Assembly (NCBI GenBank): GCA_964626795.1
Contig: CAZVIQ010000034.1
Coordinates: forward strand, 1 to 9,081
Direction of reading: 5' to 3'
Length of the DNA stretch: 9,081 nucleotides
Source: RGIG1840 sp964626795
GTDB lineage: Bacteria > Bacillota_I > Bacilli_A > RF39 > UBA660
How positions within the stretch are numbered: position 1 is the stretch's first letter; every line of letters begins with the position of its first letter. The position numbers and the translations under genes are program-made. Shown here piece by piece: positions 1 through 6,489 of the stretch. A model generated the notes under the pieces. The model had not been told where the DNA came from, ran no database searches, and saw nothing but the letters and a program-made list of their open reading frames with translations.

Positions 1-264
1 TCCTAATCCACTTACTTCTACTGATACTTTTCTCATATTTGCATCATATGCTGCTTTTCCTGCTGCTTCTGCACTCATCCCTGCAGCAAATGGAGTGGAT
101 TTTTTGCTTCCTTTTATTCCTAATGTTCCAGATGAAGCCCAACTAACAACATTTCCATCACCATCAGTAATAGTAACGATAGTGTTATTAAATGTTGAAT
201 GAATATGTGCTTGTCCTTCAACTAAAGTTTTCTTAACTTTTCTTTTTCTTCTATTGTATGCCAT
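1..264 (-). CDS. rpsK: 30S ribosomal protein S11, partial (3' end outside window)
   Basis: S11 sits on the platform of the 30S subunit and helps form the mRNA exit channel next to the anti-Shine-Dalgarno helix. The first 88 codons are visible. Translation from the ATG at 264 gives a basic N-terminus (MAYNRRKRKVKK), then the family's strand-rich core with STFNNTIVTITD and the segment GSKKSTPFAAGMSAEAA. The fragment stops just before the conserved GRE-containing segment. The last visible residues are VSGLG, where most bacterial S11 proteins have VKGPG. The start is fixed by AGGAGGG at 269-275, four bases upstream, and the rpsM TAG stop is part of that site. The gap to rpsM is 9 nt. In related genomes rpoA and rplQ usually follow, but they are not in the window. 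Identity is certain; only the C-terminus is unseen. Confidence 0.97.
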   Translation of the reverse strand, partial: MAYNRRKRKVKKTLVEGQAHIHSTFNNTIVTITDGDGNVVSWASSGTLGIKGSKKSTPFAAGMSAEAAGKAAYDANMRKVSVEVSGLG

Positions 265-273
265 TATGCCCTC

Positions 274-639
274 CTATTTCTTTTTATTAGCTATTGTCTT
301 AGCTTTACCTTTACGAGTTCTTGCATTTCTACTAGTATGTTGTCCTCTTACTGGAAGACCTTTTTTATGTCTAGTACCTTGATATGAATTTATTTCCATT
401 TTGGTTTTAATATTCATCTCAACTTCTCTTTTTAAATCACCTACAAGTACAAATTTATCTGCTGCTGTTCTTAAGTCGTTTACTTGATTCAAACTTAAGT
501 CTTTTACTCTAATATCTTCTGATACTTTTGCTTCTGCACAGATCTTTTTAGCTCTGGCATCACCAATACCATAAATATAAGTAAGAGCGATAACTATTCT
601 TTTTTCTTTAGGTAAATCAATATTCTTAATACGTGCCAT
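274..639 (-). CDS. rpsM: 30S ribosomal protein S13
   Basis: S13 is a head protein of the 30S subunit. It bridges to the 50S subunit, and its basic C-terminal tail reaches the P-site tRNA. The 121-residue product has the usual length and layout. It opens with MARIKNIDLP and the helix-two-turns-helix signature LTYIYGIGDARAKKI (about residues 19-33). GDLKREVEMNIK lies in the middle. The C-terminus carries GTRHKKGLPVRGQ and then the basic tail NARTRKGKAKTIANKKK. The segment before GTRHKKG reads INSYQ where many homologues have IGSYR or IGCYR, a mild change. The ATG at 639 is preceded by TAGGAGG, in which TAG is the rpmJ stop. The gap to rpmJ is 8 nt and to rpsK 9 nt. Confidence 0.99.
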   Translation of the reverse strand: MARIKNIDLPKEKRIVIALTYIYGIGDARAKKICAEAKVSEDIRVKDLSLNQVNDLRTAADKFVLVGDLKREVEMNIKTKMEINSYQGTRHKKGLPVRGQHTSRNARTRKGKAKTIANKKK

Positions 640-647
640 AATTCCTC

Positions 648-761
648 CTATCCTTGCCTTTGTTTATGTTTAGGATTTTCACATATTACCCAAACTTTAC
701 CTTTTCTTTTAATAATTTTACATTTATCACATATTTTTTTTACTGATGGTCTTACTTTCAT
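648..761 (-). CDS. rpmJ: 50S ribosomal protein L36 (zinc-binding form)
   Basis: L36 is the smallest 50S protein; it binds 23S rRNA near the A-site side of the subunit. The reverse strand from the ATG at 761 to the TAG at 648-650 gives 37 residues, starting MKVRPSVKKICDKCK and ending CENPKHKQRQG. The zinc ligands are Cys11, Cys14, Cys27 and His32, so this is the Cys-containing (C+) form. It lies between infA (12 nt gap) and rpsM (8 nt gap), its standard place. The SD is GTGGAGGAAG, just after the infA TAG stop. Length, motif and position all match the family, and nothing is missing. Confidence 0.98.
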   Translation of the reverse strand: MKVRPSVKKICDKCKIIKRKGKVWVICENPKHKQRQG

Positions 762-773
762 TTTCTTCCTCCA

Positions 774-989
774 CTATTTCCTATAAATTATTCGCCCGCG
801 TGTTAAATCACATATTGGTATCTCCATAAGCACTGTATCACCTGGATAAATGCGAATCAAGTTCATTCGTATTTTGCCAGAAACGCAAGCTTCTACAATG
901 TGCCCATTTTCAAGTTTTACCTTATAGCTTCCGCCAGGTAAAACCTCAAGTACCTTTCCTTCAAGTTCAATATAGCCATTTTTTGCCAT
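774..989 (-). CDS. infA: Translation initiation factor IF-1
   Basis: IF-1 is a single OB-fold protein that binds the A site of the 30S subunit during initiation and assists IF-2 and IF-3. The 71-residue product fits the usual length of about 72. It shows MAKNGYIELEGKVLEVLPGG, the loop VKLENGHIVEACVSGKIRMN (about residues 24-43) and the C-terminal signature DLTRGRIIYRK. The ATG at 989 directly follows the map TAA stop (TAAATG, no gap). Its SD AGGAGAGAG lies inside the end of map, which suggests translational coupling. Many Clostridia have a small KOW-domain (L14e-like) gene between map and infA; there is none here. The next gene is rpmJ. Confidence 0.99.
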   Translation of the reverse strand: MAKNGYIELEGKVLEVLPGGSYKVKLENGHIVEACVSGKIRMNLIRIYPGDTVLMEIPICDLTRGRIIYRK

Positions 990-1742
990 TTATTCACTCT
1001 CTCCTGTCAAAATCTCATAACCCTCGTTAGTTACAAGAATTGTATGTTCAAAGTGTGCAGCAGGGCTTTTGTCCTGAGTGGAAATTGTCCAGCCATTTTG
1101 CAGCATCCACACTTCTCTCTTTTTTAAACTAAACATCGGTTCTATTGCCAAGGTCATTCCGCTTTCTAATATAATTCTCTCACTTTCAGAGTTACTATAG
1201 TTTGGAATAAAGGGATCTTCATGAAAATCATGTCCAACCCCATGCCCGGTAAGTTCTCTAATAACACCATAATTGTTTTTTAGAGCAACTTTTTCGATTC
1301 TTTTACAAACCTCGTTTAATTTAATACCTTTTTTTATAACTTTAATACTATCGTATAAAGCCCTTTCTGTGTTCTCAAGAAGATTTTCTATTTCTTTACT
1401 TACATTACCTACTTTATATGTATATGCAGTATCGACTATCATGTTTTTATATGTCACGCCTATATCTATTGTAATTATATCTCCATCTTTTAACTTTCTG
1501 TCATCAGGTATCCCATGTACTACTTCTTCATTAACTGAAGCACATATACTTTTAGGAAATCCGTCAAAACCTAAACAAGTCGGATAACAATCTTTACTTA
1601 TTATATAGTCATAAACATATTTATCAATCTGATTAGTAGTTATACCTATTTTAATAAAACTTTTTAAAGAATCCAGCACACCCTTTGCAACTCTTCCTGC
1701 ATATCTCATGTACTCTATTTCTTTATCAGTTTTAATATTCAT
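990..1742 (-). CDS. map: Methionine aminopeptidase, type I
   Basis: This cytosolic metalloenzyme removes the initiator methionine from new proteins when the second residue is small. The 250-residue length is typical. The five metal ligands of the pita-bread fold are all present: Asp93 (TIDIG), Asp104 (MIVDT), His167 (GHGVG), Glu201 (IEPM) and Glu232 (FEHT). His76 (VVHGIP) and His174 (FHEDP) match conserved active-site histidines. There is no N-terminal zinc-finger extension, so it is the short bacterial form. The start overlaps the adk stop as ATGA (4 nt), and its stop abuts the infA start, so adk, map and infA look translationally coupled. It presumably acts on many of the ribosomal proteins made from the same transcript; that link is inference. 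Confidence 0.98.
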   Translation of the reverse strand: MNIKTDKEIEYMRYAGRVAKGVLDSLKSFIKIGITTNQIDKYVYDYIISKDCYPTCLGFDGFPKSICASVNEEVVHGIPDDRKLKDGDIITIDIGVTYKNMIVDTAYTYKVGNVSKEIENLLENTERALYDSIKVIKKGIKLNEVCKRIEKVALKNNYGVIRELTGHGVGHDFHEDPFIPNYSNSESERIILESGMTLAIEPMFSLKKREVWMLQNGWTISTQDKSPAAHFEHTILVTNEGYEILTGESE

Positions 1743-2395
1743 TTTCTCTCCTCAAGGAATTTCTTAAGTCCGTCAAAAGCAATGTTACTTCCTCCATTTG
1801 AATCAAACTTAACAAGTCTTCCTTCAGCTTCTAAAATATCCATAACAGGCTTTGTTTCATTTAAATATGTATCATATCTTCTACTGAAACTTTCTTCATT
1901 ATCATCACTTCTAGCCTCTAAAGCTACATTGCACTCATCACATAATCCTTCATTCTTAGGTTTAAATTCTTCTGAATATATATTATATCCTTTTTTGCAT
2001 ACAGGACAGCTATATCTTCCAAGTGCTCTTCTCAAAGCAACATCTTTGTCAATTTCAAGATAAACTCCATAAGCTAGCTCTATTCCAAGATCTTCACAGA
2101 TTTCTTTATAATGTCCAACCTGCTCTACAGTTCTAGGATATCCATCAAATATAAATCCTTTTGATTTATCTAAAGATGAAAGTTTCTTATGCATTAGTCT
2201 TTTCACTAAATTGTTATCTACAAGAAGTCCTTGTTCAACTATAGATTTAATTTCATTACCTAATTCACTACCTGAAGCCATTTCTTCACGAAGTACATCT
2301 CCTGCACTGATATGGTTATATCCATATTCTTCTTTTAATTTTTCAGAAATTGTACCTTTTCCCGCTGCTGGGGGAGCTATAAATATTAAATTCAT
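1739..2395 (-). CDS. adk: Adenylate kinase, zinc (four-Cys) LID form with unusual P-loop
   Basis: Adenylate kinase interconverts ATP plus AMP and two ADP in the cytosol. The 218 residues have the family layout. The P-loop is at 7-15. The AMP-binding segment has Arg36, Val59, the FDGYPRT motif (83-89, with Arg88) and Gln92. Arg123 is present, and the long LID carries Cys130, Cys133, Cys152 and Cys155, a Cys4 zinc site common in Gram-positive enzymes. Arg162 (ARSDDNEESF) and Arg172/Arg173 match the catalytic LID arginines. Two features are odd. The P-loop reads APPAAGKGT, with Ala at positions 7 and 10 where Gly is usual, although Lys13 is kept. The AMP-site ISTGD motif is ISAGD (Thr31 to Ala). 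The start at 2395 has AGGAGG upstream; the gap to the unknown gene is 13 nt. This is the only gene in the window ending in TGA, at the ATGA overlap with map. Confidence 0.97.
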   Translation of the reverse strand: MNLIFIAPPAAGKGTISEKLKEEYGYNHISAGDVLREEMASGSELGNEIKSIVEQGLLVDNNLVKRLMHKKLSSLDKSKGFIFDGYPRTVEQVGHYKEICEDLGIELAYGVYLEIDKDVALRRALGRYSCPVCKKGYNIYSEEFKPKNEGLCDECNVALEARSDDNEESFSRRYDTYLNETKPVMDILEAEGRLVKFDSNGGSNIAFDGLKKFLEERK

Positions 2396-2408
2396 TAATT
2401 TCCTCCTA

Positions 2409-2750
2409 TTAATTTATATCTTTATTCGATATTGTTATTCTTTTCATACACATTGCAGGTCCTTTTTCTTTTAATTCTTCAAGTTCATGCTCAAGTGATA
2501 TCATTACTATAACAGGAACTTTGTTCTTCTCAGTAGTTCTCTCACAAGAAATTCCTCCAAGATTAAGTTTCTTTTTAATAATAAGATATTCAGCATATTC
2601 GTAAAACGTATGTTCTGTTTCTAAAGGTAGTCCCTGCTTTGCATTAAGCATTAAATCGTGAATTATTTCTAAATATGTGTAGTTTAACTTATTTGGTTTT
2701 TTATCTTGATTTTTAAGTCCAGTTTGTAAAATCATATCTTTATCTGTCAT
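2409..2750 (-). CDS. Hypothetical protein of 113 residues between secY and adk
   Basis: I do not recognise this family. The product starts MTDKDMILQTGLKNQDKK. It has a helical-looking middle (LEIIHDLMLNAKQG, then TFYEYAEYLIIKKK, about residues 27-61) and a hydrophobic strand VPVIVMISLE (78-87). This runs into an acidic helix HELEELKEKG and a final stretch with Cys101. Cys69 is the only other cysteine. There is no signal peptide, membrane segment or obvious metal motif. By count it has 17 Lys/Arg and 17 Asp/Glu, so it is near neutral, unlike the basic ribosomal proteins around it. It looks like a real gene: AGGAGG at 2757-2762 lies 6 nt before the ATG, the gap to secY is 3 nt, and the gap to adk is 13 nt. 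The last two Arg codons of secY (AGG AGG) form its SD. Codon use resembles its neighbours. A role near SecY or the ribosome is only suggested by position. Confidence 0.85.
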   Translation of the reverse strand: MTDKDMILQTGLKNQDKKPNKLNYTYLEIIHDLMLNAKQGLPLETEHTFYEYAEYLIIKKKLNLGGISCERTTEKNKVPVIVMISLEHELEELKEKGPAMCMKRITISNKDIN

Positions 2751-2753
2751 GAT

Positions 2754-4004
2754 CTACCTCCTGTTATAGCTTCTTGATGCAAGTGAACCTTCAATTTGTT
2801 TATATGTTTCAAGCATTACTCCTATTACGATTAGTATACTTGTTCCTCCAACCTTAACTGAGCTTGGAAGACTTGTAGCAAACGTAAATATAATTGGAAG
2901 TGATGCAATGAATGCTATAAATATTGCACCTAAAAATGTGATTCTAGACATAACTTGAGAAATATATTTTGTAGTTTCGCCACCTGGTCTTATTCCAGGA
3001 ATATATCCACCATTATTGTTTAAATTTTTTGCTAGTTCCTCAGGGTTAATTACCATAAAGGTATAGAAATAATTAAACAATATTATTAATAATATATAAA
3101 GAACAAATCCAACTCCACTTTCTGTACTGAAATTATTATTTATAAATAATTTTACAGATTGATTTTTTACAAAATATGCTATTGTAGATGGAATTGCAAA
3201 TATCATTGATGCAAATATAACAGGCATTACTCCAGCAGAATTAAGTTTAAGCGGCAAGTAAGTTTGTTTCTTACCATATGCTGCTACTGTTCTATTGGAA
3301 TACTGAATAGGAATTCTTCTCTCACTCTCCTGTATAAATATAACACCTACTATAATTGCTATATAAAGTATTATAAATATTGAAAATGATGAGATACCTA
3401 TCAATAATGTTGATGCTTCTGGAACCAATGACTTAAATGCATTTACAAACATAGAAGGTAGTGTATTTACGATACCTGCCATGATTATAAGTGATGTACC
3501 GTTTCCGATACCTTTAGTAGTCATTTGATCTCCAAGCCACAATAGGAATGCTGTACCTGCTGTAATTATCGTTGCGATTGCAAGATAATCCATAGGTGAA
3601 CCATTTTTTCCTAAAAACATTAATGAATAAACATAACCTTCTACAAAAGCAAAAAATATTCCAAGATATCTAGTTATCTGATTAGTTTTTCTTCTTCCTT
3701 CTTCTCCAAGTTCTTTAAGATCTTTAAAGTATGGAATAATATCCATTTGAAGAAGCTGCATAATTATTGACGCTGTTATGTAAGGCATAACACCAAGAGC
3801 GAATATAGAAAATTGTTTTAATCCTCCACCACTCATCGCGTTTAATAATTCAAGAAACCCTAAATCAGTTGTTATTGCACTCATACCTGGTACTGTTATT
3901 GCATTACCAAGTGAGAATATTGCTAAAGCAGTTAAGGTAAAAATAATTCTTTGTCTTAAATCTTTATTACTAGATTTAAATAATTGCTTAAATGCTTTAA
4001 ACAT
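2754..4004 (-). CDS. secY: Protein translocase subunit SecY
   Basis: SecY is the ten-helix membrane channel through which the Sec system exports or inserts proteins. The 416-residue product is near the lower end of the usual 420-440. Recognisable segments in order are: first helix about 20-37, GVMPYITASIIMQLL (71-85, helix 2), the cytoplasmic EEGRRKTNQITRY (101-113), LGDQMTTKGIGNGTSLI (157-173), QESERRIPIQY (225-235, the loop that contacts the ribosome and SecA), LPLKLNSAGVMPVIFA (250-265) and NNNGGYIPGIRPG (329-341). The tail is short and ends in RR. The ATG at 4004 lies 1 nt after the rplO stop, with its SD GAGGTGA inside rplO. The following gene is the unknown 113-residue one, not adk as in most genomes. 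Confidence 0.99.
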   Translation of the reverse strand: MFKAFKQLFKSSNKDLRQRIIFTLTALAIFSLGNAITVPGMSAITTDLGFLELLNAMSGGGLKQFSIFALGVMPYITASIIMQLLQMDIIPYFKDLKELGEEGRRKTNQITRYLGIFFAFVEGYVYSLMFLGKNGSPMDYLAIATIITAGTAFLLWLGDQMTTKGIGNGTSLIIMAGIVNTLPSMFVNAFKSLVPEASTLLIGISSFSIFIILYIAIIVGVIFIQESERRIPIQYSNRTVAAYGKKQTYLPLKLNSAGVMPVIFASMIFAIPSTIAYFVKNQSVKLFINNNFSTESGVGFVLYILLIILFNYFYTFMVINPEELAKNLNNNGGYIPGIRPGGETTKYISQVMSRITFLGAIFIAFIASLPIIFTFATSLPSSVKVGGTSILIVIGVMLETYKQIEGSLASRSYNRR

Positions 4005-4005
4005 T

Positions 4006-4449
4006 TTAAATCACCTCGGCTTTTCCACCATTGCTTTCAATCTTATTTATTGCTGTATTAGTAAATAAATTTGCCTTTACAGTTACTTTTTTCTTTAGTT
4101 CTCCATTACCAAGAACTTTAATACCATTTAAACTCTTTTTTATTAATTTTGTTTCTTTTAATAATTCTGGTGTTACTACTGTACCATCTTCAAATCTATT
4201 AAAATCTTCAACATTTATTACTGAGTATTTAGTTTCAAATCTCTTATTAGAAAATCCTCTTCTAGGAATTCTCTTATATAAAGGATTTTGTCCACCTTCA
4301 AAATAAATTGGTATTGAAGCACCTGAACGAGACTTCTGTCCGTTTTCTCCGCGACCTGAAGTTTTTCCAAGTCCGCTTCCTGGACCACGTCCAACTATTT
4401 TTCTTCTTTTAGTAGATCCAGGATTATTTTTAAGTTCATGTAATTTCAT
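4006..4449 (-). CDS. rplO: 50S ribosomal protein L15
   Basis: L15 binds 23S rRNA domain II and is a late-assembly protein of the 50S subunit. The 147 residues have the expected length and form. MKLHELKNNPGSTKRRKIVGRG leads into the glycine- and arginine-rich extension GPGSGLGKTSGRGENGQKSRSG (about 22-43). Next come FEGGQNPLYKRIPRRGF (50-66) and a globular C-terminal half ending SNGGKAEVI. The start shares a base with the rpsE stop (TAATG), so rpmD, which normally lies between these two genes, is absent. The gene ends 1 nt before secY. Confidence 0.99.
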   Translation of the reverse strand: MKLHELKNNPGSTKRRKIVGRGPGSGLGKTSGRGENGQKSRSGASIPIYFEGGQNPLYKRIPRRGFSNKRFETKYSVINVEDFNRFEDGTVVTPELLKETKLIKKSLNGIKVLGNGELKKKVTVKANLFTNTAINKIESNGGKAEVI

Positions 4450-4467
4450 TATCCTCTAATCTCCTCT
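4447..4467 (-). promoter_or_regulatory. TAATG stop-start junction of rpsE and rplO with tandem SD-like sites
   Basis: The rpsE TAA and rplO ATG share one base. Two purine-rich motifs, AGAGGAG (4461-4467) and AGAGGA (4452-4457), precede it inside rpsE. The nearer one is only about two bases from the ATG and the farther about eleven, so reinitiation by terminating ribosomes is a likely route. This is inference from spacing. Confidence 0.8.
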
Positions 4468-4955
4468 ACTTTTTTACCACGAAGAGCTGCAACATGTGCA
4501 ATACTTTTTTGTCTTTTTAAAGCATCTATGCAAGCTTTTGCAGTATTTATCTGTGTATTACTTCCTAAATTTTTAGAAACAACATCTTTTACACCAACTA
4601 GGTCAAGTACATCACGAACTGGTCCACCAGCAACAATTCCATAACCAGCTTTTGCAGGTTTAATTAAAACCTTAGCTGCTCCACATATACCAGTAATCTC
4701 ATGAGAAATTGTTCTATTGTCAACTAATTCAACTTTAAAAACATTTTTCTCAGCAGATTTAATAGCTTTGCTTATTGCTTCTGGAACTTCATTAGCTTTA
4801 CCATTGCCAAGACCTACTTTTCCTTTTCTATCTCCTACAGCTACTGTTGCAGAAAATCTAAAAGAACGTCCGCCTTTAGTAACTTTTGTTACACGACTTA
4901 TTGATATAACTTTTTCTTCATATTGTTTTTTAGGTTCGTTTTTTTCTATTCTCAT
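4449..4955 (-). CDS. rpsE: 30S ribosomal protein S5
   Basis: S5 is a 30S protein near the mRNA entry site that affects decoding accuracy. The 168-residue product has the N-terminal double-stranded-RNA-binding-like domain, with VTKGGRSFRFSATVAVGDRKGKVGLGNGKANEVPEAI at about residues 25-61, and the C-terminal S5 domain with IKPAKAGYGIVAGGPVRDVLDLVGVKDVVSKNLGS at about 98-132. The N-terminus is short and starts MRIEKNEPKK. The ATG at 4955 is preceded by AAGGGAGAGGAAG, which begins inside the rplR TAA stop; the gap is 14 nt. Its own TAA stop overlaps the rplO ATG by one base. Confidence 0.99.
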   Translation of the reverse strand: MRIEKNEPKKQYEEKVISISRVTKVTKGGRSFRFSATVAVGDRKGKVGLGNGKANEVPEAISKAIKSAEKNVFKVELVDNRTISHEITGICGAAKVLIKPAKAGYGIVAGGPVRDVLDLVGVKDVVSKNLGSNTQINTAKACIDALKRQKSIAHVAALRGKKVEEIRG

Positions 4956-4969
4956 ACTCTTCCTCTCCC

Positions 4970-5323
4970 TTAAAATTTAAGACCGTTCTCACGTGCTGCT
5001 TCAGCTAAAGCTGAAACTTTACCATGATACTTATATCCACCTCTATCAAATACTACTTCTGTTATTTTAAGAGCTTTTGCTTTTTTAGCAATTTCAACTC
5101 CTACTTTTTTAGCAGATTCAATATTGCTTTTTTCAAGTTTCATTTCCAAGGAAGATGCGCTTGCAAGTGTTTTCATATTTTCATCATCAATGATTTGTGC
5201 ATATATGTTAGCATTACTTCTAAATACATTTAGTCTAGGACATTCAGCTGTTCCAAAAATTTTAGAACGTACTCTTTCGTGTCTTGCCTTACGTACATTA
5301 TTTCTTGATTCTTTTTTTATCAT
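4970..5323 (-). CDS. rplR: 50S ribosomal protein L18
   Basis: L18 binds 5S rRNA together with L5 and helps dock it into the central protuberance of the 50S subunit. The 117 residues have the usual length. The basic N-terminus (MIKKESRNNVRKARHERVRSK) is followed by the family motifs PRLNVFRSNANIYAQIIDDE (about 29-48), FDRGGYKYHGKVSALAEAARENGL (about 93-116) and the terminal KF. The ATG at 5323 follows TAAGGAGGT, in which TAA is the rplF stop, so stop and ribosome binding site are merged. The gap to rplF is 11 nt and to rpsE 14 nt. Confidence 0.99.
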   Translation of the reverse strand: MIKKESRNNVRKARHERVRSKIFGTAECPRLNVFRSNANIYAQIIDDENMKTLASASSLEMKLEKSNIESAKKVGVEIAKKAKALKITEVVFDRGGYKYHGKVSALAEAARENGLKF

Positions 5324-5334
5324 TACTTACCTCC

Positions 5335-5871
5335 TTAAGCCGCTTTCTTTCCTTCTTTACGACGGATATATTCATCTTTATATTTAATACCTTTACCTTT
5401 ATATGGTTCTGGCTTTCTTACTCTTCTTACAACTGCAGCAAATTCATTAACTGCACATTTATCAATACCACTTATAACAAGTTCGGTATTTGATGGACAT
5501 TCAATTGTAAGTCCTGAGGGTACAGCTAAACTTACTTGATGGCTATATCCAGCACTTATCCCAAGTTTACTTCCTTGAGATGTGAATTTATAACCAACAC
5601 CGTTTATTTCAAGTTCTTTCTTGAAACCATTTGAAACACCCTCAATCATGTTTGCAATAACTGCATTTGTAGTACCATGTAATTGCTTAGATGATTTTGC
5701 TTCATCTTTTCTTGTTACAAGTACTTTTCCATCTTCGATTACTACATTTACAGAATCTTTAAATTCAAATTTTAAAGTTCCTTTTTTTCCAGCAACTGTT
5801 ACTAAATTTTCTTCTATATTTACAGTTACACCTTCAGGTATAACTAGTTCTCTATTTCCAATACGACTCAT
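5335..5871 (-). CDS. rplF: 50S ribosomal protein L6
   Basis: L6 is a two-domain 50S protein at the base of the L7/L12 stalk near the sarcin-ricin loop. The 178 residues match the family's usual length. It starts MSRIGNRELVIPEGV, continues with two related alpha/beta domains (about 1-80 and 81-178), and has the C-terminal signature EPYKGKGIKYKDEYIRRKEGKKAA, the segment that contacts rRNA. Cys124 and Cys138 are not part of any metal motif. The ATG at 5871 is preceded by TAAGGGTGA, where TAA is the rpsH stop. The gap is 11 nt. Confidence 0.99.
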   Translation of the reverse strand: MSRIGNRELVIPEGVTVNIEENLVTVAGKKGTLKFEFKDSVNVVIEDGKVLVTRKDEAKSSKQLHGTTNAVIANMIEGVSNGFKKELEINGVGYKFTSQGSKLGISAGYSHQVSLAVPSGLTIECPSNTELVISGIDKCAVNEFAAVVRRVRKPEPYKGKGIKYKDEYIRRKEGKKAA

Positions 5872-5882
5872 TTATGTCACCC

Positions 5883-6278
5883 TTACCAGATATATGCAAG
5901 TACTTCTCCGCCTAGATTTTTATCTCTAGCTTCTTTATCGGTCATAACACCTTCAGAAGTGGAAACTATTGCAATTCCAAGACCATTTAATACTCTTGGC
6001 ATTTCACTAGCTTTTGCATACACACGTAATCCTGGCTTACTAATTCTTTTAAGACCAGTAATTACTCTCTCTTTACCTTTCGCATATTTTAAATTTAAAT
6101 TTAACATTTCTGGAGTTTCTTCTTTTAACACTTCATAACCTTCAATATATCCTTCATTAATTAAAATGTCAGCTATAGATCTTGTCATTTTTGAACTAAA
6201 TACATTAACATTTCTATATTTCATAGCATTAGCATTTCTAATTCTTGTTAACATATCTGCGACTATATCATTTGTCAC
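5883..6278 (-). CDS. rpsH: 30S ribosomal protein S8 (GTG start)
   Basis: S8 is a primary 16S rRNA-binding protein of the 30S body and, in Escherichia coli, the repressor of its own spc operon. The 131 residues are of usual length. The N-terminus TNDIVADMLTRIRNAN matches the conserved TDPIADMLTRIRNA, and the C-terminal signature reads SKPGLRVYA, then NGLGIAIVSTSEGVMTDKEAR, ending LAYIW. The start is GTG at 6276-6278, supported by AAGGAGGG six bases upstream. No in-frame ATG fits, since the next Met is residue 9 inside the conserved block. I saw no obvious copy of the 16S-like S8 target near the rplX-rplE junction, where the E. coli control site lies, though this was judged by eye. Confidence 0.98.
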   Translation of the reverse strand: MTNDIVADMLTRIRNANAMKYRNVNVFSSKMTRSIADILINEGYIEGYEVLKEETPEMLNLNLKYAKGKERVITGLKRISKPGLRVYAKASEMPRVLNGLGIAIVSTSEGVMTDKEARDKNLGGEVLAYIW

Positions 6279-6284
6279 TTAAAT

Positions 6285-6292
6285 CCCTCCTT
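6285..6292 (-). promoter_or_regulatory. Ribosome binding site supporting the GTG start of rpsH
   Basis: The reverse strand reads AAGGAGGGATTTAAGTG. A strong site sits six bases from the GTG at 6278, compensating for the weaker start codon. Confidence 0.88.
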
Positions 6293-6293
6293 T

Positions 6294-6479
6294 TTACCAA
6301 CTTGATTTCTTAACACCAGGTATTTGTCCTTTATGAGCAAGTTCTCTAAAACAAATACGGCATAAACCAAATTTTTTTAATACACCGTGAGGTCTTCCGC
6401 ATCTTTCGCATCTTGTATAGTTACGAACTTCAAACTTTGATCCTCTTTTTTGACTAACTACTTTACTTTTCTTTGCCAT
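6294..6479 (-). CDS. rpsN: 30S ribosomal protein S14, type Z (zinc-binding)
   Basis: S14 is a head protein of the 30S subunit next to S3 and S10. The 61-residue product is the short zinc form (often called rpsZ or rpsN1), not the long zinc-free paralogue of about 89-101 residues. Ligands are Cys24, Cys27, Cys40 and Cys43 (CERC and CRIC, 12 residues apart). The C-terminus GQIPGVKKSSW is the classic S14 ending. The ATG at 6479 has AGAGGAAAAG upstream, which begins in the rplE TAG stop. The gap to rplE is 10 nt and to rpsH 15 nt. A zinc-free paralogue elsewhere in the genome cannot be judged from here. Confidence 0.99.
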   Translation of the reverse strand: MAKKSKVVSQKRGSKFEVRNYTRCERCGRPHGVLKKFGLCRICFRELAHKGQIPGVKKSSW

Positions 6480-6489
6480 ATCTTTTCCT

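Noticed and set aside
4999..5015. Inverted repeat TTCAGCT-AA-AGCTGAA
   Set aside because: It lies inside the conserved 3' coding part of rplR (SALAEAA), has a two-base loop and no T-run, so it is not a terminator; it follows from the codons used.
6090..6112. Short AAATTT repeats in rpsH
   Set aside because: They encode the alternating Leu-Asn residues LNLNLKYA within a normal S8 and look like AT-rich codon choice, not a functional repeat.
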